DNA of 64,000 bases from Symsagittifera roscoffensis (GCF_963678635.1 NC_087067.1:1738001-1802000), one strand, 5' to 3'; positions 1 through 10,290 are shown, counted from the first letter of the stretch. The notes: generated by a model from the sequence alone, not told the origin. Made by a program: numbers and translations.

Positions 1-879
1 TAAGTAGCTGTGCATTTAACCAGTTTGAGGCTCTTTTTTCGGAGGCTAGCCAAAATGCGTATTTTTCACTGTCTCTCAAGTTGTTCAAAATTTTAGTTCT
101 CCTCTGGTTTGATCTTTCTTTTTTTAGTGTTTGATTTTTTGTATAGATTTTTGTTGCTCAGATATAGCTGTTAATGGGTCGTATGTGTCTAAGACTGACG
201 ATATTTTAAGTTACCATTGCGAAAAATTTTAATAGTCACAAAGTAGCTGGATATTTACACCGCTCATTTTTAGTGGCAAAGAAGCGATGTCTCTAAGTTG
301 ATTGCTAATATTACCTATCAAATTTGGACTGAGTTGTTTCTGAAGTATCTTCTTGCTGGCCTGCATGTTTTCTGTGACATTGGGCGTGATTCTAGCTGAA
401 AACGTTAATTTTTTTGTAATTCTTTGGTGTAACAGGAGTACATGTTTTGTGTTGATGTTTTCGCGATCTTGCCCATCTTTTTCAGTATTTTTTTTTGGAT
501 CAACCGAACACGTGCTTTCTCGGAATGAAAAAAGGATTGAGTAAAAGTTGAATTCGAAACATCTTTATCTGTTTTAATACTTTTATTCAAAGTTGGTCCC
601 ACAGACTTATGTGATAATAACCGAATTTTTTCATTGAAAGGGTTTCTCATAGAATGATTTATAAACCAACTGATTGCTCTCAATAAACAATTTTCTGTAC
701 AAACTGGTTGCCCCATTTCTATTCTTAACCCCAGTAATGACTGATTTTACCTAGATTACGGATTTTTGCATCTTTTGTCAGCTTTATCTGACACTATTTA
801 AGTGAAGTTTTCTCCCACCTGTCAAGGCGTTTGCATATTTGTCAAATTGTTTAATGCGCTGACAGCTCTCAGACATCAT
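1..879. other. AT-rich sequence, no gene recognised
   Basis: I see no coding region that I can support. A 103-codon open frame on the - strand (716-405, starting with ATG) has no recognisable family and a composition like its surroundings, so I do not call it a gene. No RNA gene or clear mobile-element terminus was seen. Confidence 0.5.
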
Positions 880-948
880 AAATTAGCAATGACATTCGCC
901 AATCTAGTTCAAGTTATGATCTTTACAATTTTTAACAAGGAAACTTCC
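880..948 (+). repeat. Direct repeat copy 1, left of the coiled-coil remnant
   Basis: About 69 bp beginning AAATTAGCAATGAC recurs at 1713-1781 in the same orientation with roughly eight differences. The two copies bracket the broken coiled-coil reading frame at 1105-1711, which begins immediately beside the second copy. This could be an old tandem duplication or short terminal repeats of an inserted segment. Confidence 0.6.
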
Positions 949-1104
949 GTTTCCCTACAATGTTCCTATCCTTGAAATTAGATTGGTCCACTCACGACGG
1001 TTTTTGCAAATTAGTGGGTTCCCCATGATATATTTTTACTATATTTATTGAGCAAATCAGAAACTTTGTCAAAAAAAAACAATTTTCCAGTTTAAAAGTA
1101 CATT

Positions 1105-1711
1105 TTATGGTGCAACACATCTCTTGCGGCATCTAGGCCTCTTATATTGGATCCATGAGAACATTTCGGGCATCAACCAGCATCTTGAAGTATTCTTCTT
1201 TTTCGCCTCTGTCTGGGTGGCATAGAAGGCAAAGACTCTTAAAAGCGCATCCAATGTTTCAGGCGCCGCTAGTTCCGGCAACAACAATTTATCAAAGAGG
1301 ATTTGATGGCGGAAAAAATTACTCTGTGCGTCATGTAGACGCTGTCTTCTCCAGAGTAAATCTTTTGCGAGACTTTCTGCCTTCAAGTTAGCGTGAAACT
1401 TCTTCCTCACCCTCTGACTTTCAGAGCTTTTCTTCTTGTACTCGCTCTCCAGCGAGTAACTCTCTATTTCGAGAGCTTTAACTTTTAATTTGTATTCTTC
1501 AACGGCTCCCTCCTTTTGCAGGAGTTTCTCAATCCGTTGTTAACCTCAATTGGAGAGGGTCTCCGTTGCTCCCTGAATTGTCACCCCCAGGTTCTCGCTG
1601 TTATCTAAATACCTCTCGGTTTGACTTATCTGCCCCTTGAGGTTGATCACCTCTTCGCATGAAGTTGGTGCCCGATTCACAATATTTGGTGGTTGAAGTT
1701 GCTCAATACCT
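1105..1711 (-). pseudogene. Broken coiled-coil reading frame, family not recognised
   Basis: Read on the - strand from 1711 to the stop at 1105, one frame stays open apart from two adjacent nonsense codons (TGA GGT TAA near 1540-1548). The part after them is 144 codons long. The translation is rich in Glu, Lys, Leu and Gln (for example EEYKLKVKALEIESYSLESE, then AESLAKDLLWRRQRLHDAQS), as expected of a helical coiled coil. No start codon is obvious. The segment is enclosed by two ~69-bp direct repeats. It lies downstream, in its own reading direction, of a broken reverse transcriptase (1766-2590). It could be a decayed exon, a retrocopy or an ORF of that element. I do not recognise the protein. 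Confidence 0.4.
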
Positions 1712-1712
1712 T

Positions 1713-1781
1713 AAATTAGCAATGACCTTTGCCAAACTAATTCAAGTTATGATCCTTACATTTTTCTAACATGGAAACTTC
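1713..1781 (+). repeat. Direct repeat copy 2 with overlapping hairpin
   Basis: Second copy of the 69-bp repeat at 880-948. Its right end overlaps a perfect inverted repeat with 13-bp arms, CTAACATGGAAAC (1766-1778) and GTTTCCATGTTAG (1789-1801), separated by 10 nt. The hairpin sits exactly where the RT remnant on the - strand ends. Confidence 0.6.
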
Positions 1782-2590
1782 TTACTGTGTTTCCATGTTA
1801 GAAATTGTTTCCAAGAAAGTTTCCACTCAGTCTCGGATCTTATGACAGATTCAAGTAACTTCGCCACTTTCTTAATTTGGATTTCGGTGTTGTTGAATTT
1901 TTTTATCGCTTTGTTGTGTTTTTCATTTTTTACTATGAGCTGGCATTTCGATGCCGTTACATGATATCCAAAATATTTTCCGTCATTGATAATGTTGTTA
2001 TAGACTGTTCGCAGGCTGTTCAAATTTTCGACTTCGTTCCCATCGTCTGCATACCATTTCTGAGCTAAGTTTTTTCGTTGACTAGTTCATTAAAGATAAC
2101 GTGGCTTGCCCTTTCATCGCCATTGCTATTGGGTCTCCTTGTGTGGTTCCCTCTCTAGATTGGATAAATTTTTTTACGAAGATTTTGGATGGATTAGAGT
2201 ATGAGTTCTTTATAGCGGGTAGTATGGGTAGTATAGAAGGGCGTATATTTGCAATGTTTTTCAAAGCCAGGTTGCGGTTTAGGGAGTTAAATGCATTTTC
2301 CGCGTATGAATTGCATATTCGATGCCATATTTTTGGCCGAGGCATAGTAGGTAATTCGATCCGAGTACCATTCAAGCATTTTGTGATCCTTCTACCTATT
2401 ATTCTGCGGATGACATCGCCTATGCCAATTGGCCTACCTCCTGGGTTTTTATCAAGTGAATTAGGCGACATGCATTATAGGTTCAAGAATTTAGTCGATA
2501 TGCGTTATACCACATGAATTAGGTACAGTTTCACCTGTGGAGTATCCTTCCCATTGTTCTTAGCGCGGCAGCAGCTTTCACAATACCAGA
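1766..2590 (-). pseudogene. Reverse transcriptase remnant of a retroelement
   Basis: On the - strand, 2471-2082 encodes a typical RT palm: a GGRPIGIGDVIRRIIGRRI block, then AFNSLNRNLALKNIANIRP and SREGTTQGDPIAMAM (near 2131-2160). After a stop and a frame change the catalytic motif WYADDGN follows (YADD at 2042-2053), then YFGYHVTASKCQLIV. Codons 5' of 2471 (to about 2590) look related (AAAALRTMGRIL) but are interrupted. The order PIG block, NSLNR, EGTTQGDP, YADD matches the RT family. At least one frameshift and several stops make it inactive. I could not place it in a named clade. No endonuclease or terminal repeat was seen. Confidence 0.75.
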
Positions 2591-2939
2591 CTATCTCGGT
2601 TGATGCGTACATATCAGATTTTTTCCCGTATTTACGATGTTGCCGCATATATCGGGTGTTTAAAGTTTTTCATCTTTCTCATTCATTCAACTTCGGTCTA
2701 TATGTTATTTCTGCTGCAGCATGATTCTTGTCATCCACTGGTTGTACATCCACCCAGCCGGTATTTCCTAATTCAAAGAAAGCTCATGCTTCTTCAGCCA
2801 TAGATGGGCAATGAAAGTCCCATTGTAAGACCAAGAAGTAAGTTGCTTCAAAAATAGCTACATAAGTCCAGAATCAGGTAGGCCATATCAGTCACATTAC
2901 CCCTAAAAGTCCGTACCCACCCCTCAGACCATCTGGTCG
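2591..2939. other. No gene recognised
   Basis: Unassigned sequence between the RT remnant and the small - strand ORF. Open frames here are short and have no family signal. It may be the decayed 5' part of the retroelement. Confidence 0.4.
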
Positions 2940-3263
2940 CTAAAAAATCCATCCCTCGTTATACAAGTAGGACTCTATCACGATTGAGATCCGGGTACAA
3001 CCTTTTTCTCCACGGGTACCTGAAATGAGATCCCAACGTCCCCACGAACTGTCCCCACCGTTCTTCCCCCGCACCACTCTCCATCCTTCAGCTGTTTCTA
3101 GATAAGTAAGTTTTAGACCATCATAGACTCGTCCGTCGGAAGTTGCGACGTGTCTTGGGCATGGTTTGAGCATGCCGGACGCGCTTCCTCGGACCAAAAA
3201 ACAACCACACTCAAAGAGTACCAACAACACTAGATAATATACTGTTGAAGAAAAAAAAATCAT
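2940..3263 (-). CDS. Small putative secreted protein, divergent from BANF1
   Basis: A single open frame of 107 codons on the - strand starts with ATG at 3263. Residues 1 to about 28 form a hydrophobic leader (MIFFSSTVYYLVLLVLFECG then small residues), typical of a signal peptide. The predicted mature part contains SGMLKPCPRHVATSDGRVYD and ETAEGWRVVRGKNGGDSSWG, with a few Cys. I do not recognise the family. A CAG-GTACCC donor-like site in the 3' third means the real C-terminus could be spliced to another exon. The ATG lies 160 bp from the BANF1 ATG, on the opposite strand, so the two could share a promoter. Support is only the leader and the length, so this could still be chance. Confidence 0.4.
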   Translation of the reverse strand: MIFFSSTVYYLVLLVLFECGCFLVRGSASGMLKPCPRHVATSDGRVYDGLKLTYLETAEGWRVVRGKNGGDSSWGRWDLISGTRGEKGCTRISIVIESYLYNEGWIF

Positions 3264-3423
3264 TTTTCTTTTCTATAGCAAAGGTTAAATAAATCATATT
3301 GTTTCGCTATTATCAAGGCTGTTTTTCTTGCAATCGACATTTACATTTTAACTGATTTTACAGCAAACTTCAGAATATTTTGTTTGTTCAGTTTTGTTTC
3401 CAGATCACTGTTGTGTTTTTACC
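3264..3423. promoter_or_regulatory. Short divergent intergenic region upstream of BANF1
   Basis: These 160 bp separate two oppositely oriented ATGs and would be a bidirectional promoter if the - strand ORF is real. A strong acceptor-like string (TTTTGTTTCCAG, ending at 3403) lies 20 bp before the BANF1 ATG. It could end a 5'UTR intron or be a spliced-leader acceptor. No TATA box was identified with confidence. Confidence 0.35.
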
Positions 3424-3772
3424 ATGTCATCTACTAGTCAGAAACATAAGAATTTCATCAGCGAACCCATGGGGGACAAGCCTGTCAGTGAATTGGCCGG
3501 AATCGGTCCTGTTCTTGGCGATCGGCTAATTGACAAAGGATTCATAAAAGTAACGTAGACATTGCTTCAGTTGATTTTATAGCGCCGATGGAAGCTGCAG
3601 AAAGCAAAATAGCATTTTTTTTCAGGCGTACATGGTCTTGGGACAGTTTCTTATTCTGAACAAAGATGAAGATTTGTTCAAAACATGGCTGAAAGATACC
3701 ATTAGCGCTAATGCAAAGCAAGCTAACGACTGCTTCACTTGTCTCAACGAATGGTCAAACAATTTCATGTGA
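3424..3772 (+). CDS. BANF1: Barrier-to-autointegration factor (BAF), two exons
   Basis: Exon 1 is 3424-3549 (42 codons, phase 0), the intron is 3550-3625 (76 bp, GTAACG...TTTTTTTTCAG), and exon 2 is 3626-3769 plus TGA. The 90-residue product has almost exactly the length of animal BAF (89 in human). It keeps the family hallmarks in order: [20 protein letters not shown] at the N-terminus, the helix-hairpin-helix DNA-binding segment [17 protein letters not shown], then [20 protein letters not shown] and [19 protein letters not shown] dimerises, bridges double-stranded DNA without sequence preference, and binds LEM-domain proteins and lamin at the nuclear envelope. There it gathers chromosomes after mitosis and restrains foreign DNA. 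An AATAAA at 3963-3968 fits as its polyadenylation signal. No damage is visible, so it is probably functional. Confidence 0.97.
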
Positions 3773-3962
3773 TCGATCAGAAATGTTTCAAGTAGTTTTT
3801 GCTATATTTGAGCCATTGAAATTGAACGTCTGTTTTTGAAAACGTGAATTTTTTATCATTTTTATTTGATTATTTGTTGAAATATATTAGTTATTTTCAA
3901 TCTGAATTGAAAAAAATTTAAATTTTGCGTGATTATCATTGAAAAAGAACCCGAAGCTCTTA

Positions 3963-3968
3963 AATAAA
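3963..3968 (+). terminator. Polyadenylation signal of BANF1
   Basis: AATAAA about 190 bp after the BANF1 stop codon, the first canonical hexamer on that strand downstream of the gene. Confidence 0.6.
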
Positions 3969-4061
3969 AAGTTTTGTGCCCTTGTATCGCAAGCGATGGT
4001 AAAGATTGCTAACAATCATAGGTTGTTAGCTAGGGTCCTGCACGGTGAGCTTTTGCAAGTG

Positions 4062-4200
4062 AGTCCTAGCTTATAGCCTAGATGAGCTGGATTAATTGAA
4101 AAATCCAGCTGAAGTCCTAGCCTATATAATTGAAGTCCTAGCTTATAGCCTAGATGAGCTAGATTAATTGAAAAATCTCGCCTCCCCCCCCCCCCCCCCC
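4062..4200 (+). repeat. Short tandem repeat ending in a C17 run
   Basis: A ~71-bp unit beginning AGTCCTAGCTTATAGCC occurs at 4062 and again at about 4133, with a partial copy at 4113. It is followed by a run of 17 C (4184-4200) at the left edge of the outer LINE. Confidence 0.7.
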
Positions 4201-4269
4201 ACGTAATGACCAATTGAGATATCTCTCCCAAATCAAAACGGTAAAACGCTATAAAAATATCTGAAAAAC

Positions 4270-4889
4270 AATTAAGTGTCATTATGAGCCACTTAATTCC
4301 GGACAAATCAACCGGACCAGATAACATTGGAAATCTAATTCTGAAATAAATGCCATCACACTCTTTGTAAATCCATGAAACTACTATTTCAAACTTTCCC
4401 GAATAAAAGGTATTTTCCGACATTTTGGAAAATTAGTCAGGTTACACCAATTTTCAAAGAAGGAAATAAAGCAGCAGACGTTACTTGCTATAGACCGATA
4501 AGCCTTCTTTGTTGCTGTTCTAAAGTCTTTGAAAAACTAATCTTAGATGAAATTTATAATTTTTTTCTGGACAAGATTCCACCCTAGTCAATACGGTATT
4601 CGGAAAAAGCGATCGGGCCACACTACAGTTAATACAGTTTTATTGATAAATTATATGAATACAATGATCTCGAAGCGACGAAAGAACTCAGCGTGCTATA
4701 TCTCGTATTTGCAAAACCTTTGACAACGTCCCACATGATAAACTACTGCTCAAACTTGAAGAGCAAAGACTAGGCGGAAGTGTCATAGGTATAGTCAACT
4801 CATACTTATCTGAGAGACAACAATATGTTCAAATCAATCAGAAAAGGTCCCGCCAAAAAATTGTCAACGGAGGAGTAACCCAAGGGTCC
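4270..4889 (+). mobile_element. Outer non-LTR retrotransposon, left part (RT fingers and palm)
   Basis: Decayed RT coding sequence read through several frames: LIPDKSTGPDNIGN (near 4290), then FPTFWKISQVTPIFKEGNKA and CYRPISLLCCCSKVFEKL (4414-4530), SQYGIRKKRSGHTT, and finally GGVTQGS at 4871-4889. This order is that of jockey/CR1-like non-LTR elements. There is no endonuclease part, so the copy is 5' truncated. The frame stops abruptly inside the conserved QGSxLGPLLF motif because another element is inserted there. Coding resumes at 8480. Frameshifts and stops make it inactive. Confidence 0.85.
4879..4888 (+). repeat. Target-site duplication, left copy
   Basis: CCCAAGGGTC, identical to 8480-8489. 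Removing one copy and everything between restores an uninterrupted outer RT frame across the QGSILGPLLF motif, which proves the insertion. Confidence 0.85.
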
Positions 4890-7800
4890 AGACGACGCCG
4901 CCTTCAAGTGGTGGACCCGACATCCTGGCTTGCCAGGTTGCAAATGGCGTCAAGCTCCCCCTCCCATGGGTCGGGGAAAGCTCAGAAGTCTCGGGTTTTC
5001 GGTTACGGAGCATCTGAAGCCGGCCAGGCTGCTCCGTCTGCTCATACTCACCCTACTCCTAAGATCCGGCATTAACCCTAACCCCGGTCCCTACAAGTGT
5101 TCACCCTGTAACCTAAACATTAGTATAAACCAAGCTAGTGTCTGGTGCCACATATGTGGCTGGATACATTTTAAATGCAGTGGCCTCAAATTTTTAAAAG
5201 AACATAACAGAGATTTTTACTGCCCCCTTTGCACTACTTTCATTTTACCTCCCCCCGGAACCAAAGCCCCATCCACCACCTCTTACCAAGTAACGGTTCC
5301 CACAAACAATCCTTGCCCACAGCCCTTTCTGCAATCAATTCCCAAACCAAACAATCAAAAGGCATCCTTAGAATCCTCCAGTTTAAATGTAATGGAATAT
5401 CTGGGAAAGCTCCTGAAATTGCAGCATTCCTAGCCCAGAATGAAATAAACATAGCCCTATTCCAAGAAACCAAGCTCAAGAAACAAAGCCGTAACCCCTC
5501 ACTAGGTCCCTTATTCACTCTTATTCGAAAAGACAGGCCCAAAGAGGGTGGAGGCCTCCTCATTGCAATACATGAATCCATACAATGCGAAGAAGTAAGT
5601 TTAAATACCGACGGAACACAAGAAGCTATGTGTATATCGGTTGTAGCCGGTACGTCGAAACTTCGTATTAGTAATTTTTATATCCCCCCTAGATCTAGTC
5701 GTCCCCCCAGTTATACTGCGTCCCTAACTGATCCCCTGATTCCAGGCGACGCTCTTGTACTCGGAGATGCAAACGCCCACTCTTCCCTGTGGAATTCAAA
5801 CTTAGAAGAAGAGCAAGGTGGTCAATTACTCTCCAATGAAATTACTGAATCCACTTACGCCCCCCCCCCCCTGAATGATGATACTCAAACTAGAGTACCT
5901 TTTAATTATTTATCCTCCAATGCACATTTCTCCTCACCTGACATCTCCCTAGCATCGCAGAGCCTATTACTTTTTTCGTCCTGGACCCTAATTAAGTCTC
6001 TAGTTTCCGACCACGTCCCCAGATTTATCGAATTACCTCTAGAAAACAGCATACACTTTTCTCCGAAAAAGACTTTCATTAACTTCCTCAGCGCTGATTG
6101 GCGGCAATTTACCGAGGAGATCGAGTCGGGTTGCTCGTCTCGAGGTTTCCTTCTTCAGTTACGGCCGGGGAGAAAATCTTTCGGGATCTGGTACTGAGGG
6201 CAGCACGCCACCACATCCCCACCGGGCGCCACCGCCATTACAGCCCGACTCTTTCTCCAGAGTCAGCCTTCCTTGCTGCTGAAGGAGAGCTCGGCCGCCA
6301 CAACAATCAGCCCATGGAACCTACACAGCACTCTCGTTTCACTCCTTCCCAATTGAACTCCCAACTCCTCAATCAGACAGCGAAAGACAAGAGAAACAAA
6401 TGGCGTAATATCCTCCAGACCTGTGATTACCGCACTGTCGCCAGAAAATTGTAGAAAGTGGTACGCTCCGTAAACTGATCCAGGCCTGTGGTAGGAAGGC
6501 ACCCTATTCAATTTGAATCAAAAACAATCTCTTCAGACACAGACATAGCTAAGGCTTTTAATAAACAATTCACAAATGCCAGGATTCATGGGTCAGATAA
6601 GCTACTCCGGAAAACCAGACGCAAAATAGCCAAGCTCACCCTGTTAGATAACCCCACTTTCTCCCCCCTACAAACCAAACAAGCCATAGCGGACAGCAAA
6701 CCCTCGCGAGCACTTGGTCCGGATGGCCTTTGCAACTTTCACTTAATTTACCTGGGACCCCTACCTCTTGAATATTTAACCCTTCTTTTTAATGTCGCTG
6801 TCTGAAAATATTATCCCTCAAATGTGGAAAAAATCGAAGATAATCCCCCTACCCAATTATCCACTTCTTATAGGCCCATCTCTTTACTCTGCCCCGCTGT
6901 TAAAGTTTTAGAAAGGCTTATTCATCCTTTTTTAAACAAAGTATCTCCCTACCGCCACACATCAACATGGTTTTCGTCTTTTCCACTCTACATTTACTGC
7001 GCTTTCCACACTTGAATTTTTTTGTCACAGAGTTTTAATTAAAATTGCCCCCTCCCGCACCATTCTCGCTACGCTCGACCTCTCGAAGGCTTTTGACATG
7101 GTGTGTCATCGTACTCTCGTGGAACTAATTCATGACACACCGCTCCCGAGAGGAATTGTTCGTTGGCTGAGTAACTACTTGAACGGCCGACAAACCACCA
7201 CACTTTTTAACTCCCAAGAATCCCCTCACAAAATAGTTCACTGTGGAGTCCCCAAGGGCTCTGTTCTTTCGCCCAATCTTTTTAATTTTTACGTCCATGA
7301 CGCTCTCACACTCCCCTATAATGTTCGTTTCAAATCTTGCGCTGACGATTTCCATCCCTTTTTCCAAAGCCCTGATGTAGAGGCAGCATCTCGATCGTTG
7401 AACGATTACCTTCATCATCTTTTTAATTTTTTCACTTCCAGGAAGTTATCTTTCGCGTCCTCTAAAGGATCAGTTACCCTTTTTTCTTCATCCAATAAAG
7501 ATTTTAACAGAACACCCAGAGTACTTTTAAACAACGAGCCATTCCCTCCTAACAAAAACCCAAAAATTTTAGGGGTTCCTTATGCTTTGCTGCACACTAA
7601 AAGATCTACCGACAAGGCTCGGCGCAGGTTAGGTGTCCTGAAAGCGTTGGCAGGATCCTCTTGGGGACAGACAAAAGAAACCCTCCTCTTAACTTACAAA
7701 GCCTTAATACGCCCCATTTTAGATTATGCCTCCCCTGCCTGGTCACATGCCGCCAGCAAAACTTCCATTAACGACCTGCAGGTTACCCAAAAATAAGCCC

Positions 7801-8479
7801 TCAGAGTTATTACCGGCTCAACACTCATAAGTTCCACTGCCCACCTGCACAGTGAGGTCAAGATCCTCAATGTCCCAAATCATCACACTCTTTTAACCTC
7901 TCAATTTTTATCTCGTCATACCGCTCCCATCACCCAAATAATTTGTACCAATCACACCCCACACCTCCACGTCAAGTTCGACAATCATTTTTAAGCGCTT
8001 TTAAAAGAAGGTATTGACTCCGTTTTAACCAATCTTAACCCTTCACTCAATCTTAACAACCCAGAAGAAGTTTCCACTTTCGTTTTTAACCACCACAAGT
8101 CCATTTTAAAACGCAACCACACAAATCTAGTAACCAAGTTCCTCGCAGAAATCCCTCCCTCTAAAGTAATTTGTATACCGCCCCCTAAGGTCGACCCCAA
8201 TGAAAAATCTCTCCCCAGAACTACCCACTGTAAACTCTCCCAACTCCGGTCTGGTTACAGCCGGCTTTTAAACACATACCTCTCCCGGCTAGACAACAAA
8301 GTTTCCCCACTATGCCCGGACCTTGCACCCCACACTAGTTGCCACATTTTGAACTGCCCCAAGAATCCCTGCCCATTCACCCCCGCAGACTTGTGGCTTA
8401 GGGCTGTGGAAGTTGCGAAGTTCCTTAGCCTGGAGACAGACGAGCCTAACCCGACCAACATGGGCTAATGAAAGAAAAC
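4890..8479 (+). mobile_element. Inner non-LTR retrotransposon, nearly full length (PHD, endonuclease, RT)
   Basis: An insertion of about 3.6 kb bounded by a 10-bp duplication. Order of domains: a hydrophobic stretch with the NPGP motif (about 5020-5090); a PHD-type zinc finger (5092-5250; Cys-Cys, Cys-His spacing with CHICGWIHFKCSG); an APE-type endonuclease (about 5365-6100; LRILQFKCNGISGKAPEIAA, ALFQETKL, VLGDANAHSSLWNS, SDHVPRF); a linker with RAARHHIPTGRHRHY; then RT (6690-7800; SRALGPDGLCNFHL, YRPISLLCPAVKVLER, TLDLSKAFDMVCH, GVPKGSVLSPNLFNFYV, then CADDF where YADD is usual). The C-terminal CPDLAPH..CHILNCPKNPCPF region (about 8300-8440) is the Cys/His end seen in CR1/L2-like elements. 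The 3' end has a short TGAAAGAAAA stretch and no long poly(A). Several frameshifts and stops make it inactive. Confidence 0.9.
5020..5090 (+). other. NPGP (2A-like) motif in the inner LINE
   Basis: The frame reads RLLRLLILTLLLRSG followed by INPNPGP, just before the PHD finger. A Leu-rich stretch ending in NPGP is a known feature of the N-termini of several APE-type LINEs, where it resembles ribosome-skipping 2A peptides. Here the Asp and Glu of the active DxExNPGP consensus are replaced, so skipping activity is doubtful. It may act only as a leader or be a relic. Confidence 0.6.
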
Positions 8480-8489
8480 CCCAAGGGTC
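8480..8489 (+). repeat. Target-site duplication, right copy
   Basis: CCCAAGGGTC, identical to 4879-4888; see the left copy. Confidence 0.85.
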
Positions 8490-9337
8490 TATCCTTGGAC
8501 CACTACTATTCCTCCTCTTCATCAATGATTTACCTGGAACGATGAAAGAAATACCCTGTTACGGGTACGCAGGTGACTTTAAAGCAATAATCCGGAGCCA
8601 AGGTGAAATGAACAAAGCAACAGAAAACATTGAAAAATGGCTTTCTGAAAATAAGATGACACACAAATTGTAAACATTAAAGGAGCACTAAAAGCCAATC
8701 TCATGGGCAGTCCTCTGGAGCCAGTGGAATCCCAAGTGATCTAGGGCTCATTGTATATCAAAACCTAAGCTGGTCTGAAAATTGTCAAATACGTTCCAAA
8801 AAGGCAATGAATGCGCTCTTTCAAAATAAAAGAAACCTTACTTCGGACTGCCACTGGAAGGCTAAGTTGAACGCGTAAACTGGAAACGTAGTACTGGTAG
8901 CAACATACGCTTCTCAAACGTGGTGGCCAAGCAAGGGAAACCTCCAAGAGTTGGAAAAAGTCCAACTCTATGCAACAAAACGGATATTAGGATCGAACAT
9001 CAATTACCGTAGCCGCCTCCTTTCCCTAAGAATACTACCACTCAGTCAATATGTCGTGATGTATGTTCTTCTTTTTCTATTGTCAATGAGAAACGGTGAT
9101 TATATTGCTTCGCTAGGAAACACCAGACAAAATCATAGAGGAGAATACAGGCTGTACGAATCAAAATTGATAAAACCGATGACAACTTTTTCCGACGAAC
9201 GAAACTTCTCTTCAACTACGTATCACGAACGTACCCTAATTTTAGCAACGAAACTAACAAAGATACCTTGCAGAAAATCTATTGGCACTTTTTCACTATA
9301 TACTACTCCGAGGAAAATAAATGCACATGGAGAATAA
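8480..9337 (+). mobile_element. Outer non-LTR retrotransposon, right part (RT catalytic region to C-terminus)
   Basis: After the right duplication the outer element resumes with ILGPLLFLLFINDLPGTMKE. The catalytic YADD is degraded to YAGD (CYGYAGDFKAII). Next come NIEKWLSENKM and, after frame changes, the C-terminal region LYATKRILGSNINYRSRLLS up to a stop at 9337. Together with 4270-4889 this is one decayed element older than the inner insertion. Confidence 0.85.
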
Positions 9338-10147
9338 TATGCAGATGTGGAAACAGTAACATCACAAACAAGATAAAACTAAACTGATGAACTTGAATCT
9401 GGGTGCGAACCCTTGAGAAATGTCTCTAAATCTTTTACTACTACTATACAAAAGACGATATCAAACGGAAGCAGATGGTTGATGTGTACATAGCACGCAA
9501 TTAATTGATCGGTTGAAGTTTGATTTTATAGTGTCGAGAAAACCTTTGAAAAAAACTCGAATTTAGAATTTAGAATAGCCGGTTGATGTGCAAGTAGCAC
9601 AGAATATTCCGGCCAAATTCACTTAAAAAAAATAGAAAAAGAAAGTTTTTTTTTCTAAGTTTCTCCAAATGGGTGTCGTTTTCAGTGCGTGGTGTGATTT
9701 GAGAACTATGCGATCGCGTAGAAAGTATGTGAAATCGGCATGATCGACAATATATCTTTTTTTTGCACATTTTTTTTGCACCAAGTTGTAATTTTAAAAA
9801 AAAAAATTTTTTTTTTGCCAAATAAGCGCAAAATGAAACATTCGCGAAAAATGAAACTAGCGAAAAATGAAACTATTTTTCTTTCTAGTAAGATCAAGTT
9901 TTTTAGCCTTAAAGTATAAAAGAAAGTAAATTTCCAGGTAGTGAATTTCCAGTAAATTTCCAAGAGTGTTACTCGATCGCGTTATTCGCCCGAAATTAGA
10001 CTAAATCGCAATCAAAAATTTCAAATCAATTTTTCTCGACGCTGGGACAATTTTTAATCACGACTGAAAGCGCTCTTATATGATGTATCACCTGACCCAT
10101 TCCGATGATTATTTGGATTGGCACAGTTTTCGTCCTATTTAATTAAT
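9338..10147. other. No gene recognised
   Basis: Probably the 3' tail of the outer LINE followed by A/T-rich sequence with homopolymer runs (9640-9830). The GAAAAATGAAACTA string is repeated around 9845-9875. Nothing else is supportable. Confidence 0.4.
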
Positions 10148-10290
10148 ATTCAGATTTCGTCCCATATCCAACATCCTATCATCCCATATTCAAATTTGTG
10201 GGACGAAATCTGTACGCTTTGAAATCGGACGAAATCTGTTGAAATTAAAATGGGACGAGATCTGTTATGGGACAAAATCTGTCACAGTCG
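10148..10290. repeat. Motif-array (MITE-like) element upstream of EXOSC8
   Basis: The 12-mer GGACGAAATCTG, or a one- or two-base variant, occurs four times in direct order (near 10201, 10228, 10251, 10271) and once inverted (CAGATTTCGTCCCA near 10151). The layout resembles other short elements in this window whose ends are built from one repeated 12-17 bp motif. It lies 160-300 bp upstream of the EXOSC8 ATG, so it is probably in or next to its promoter. Confidence 0.65.

Noticed and set aside
405-716. 103-codon - strand open frame with an ATG
   Set aside because: No family signal, no splice or promoter context, and composition like the flanking noncoding DNA.
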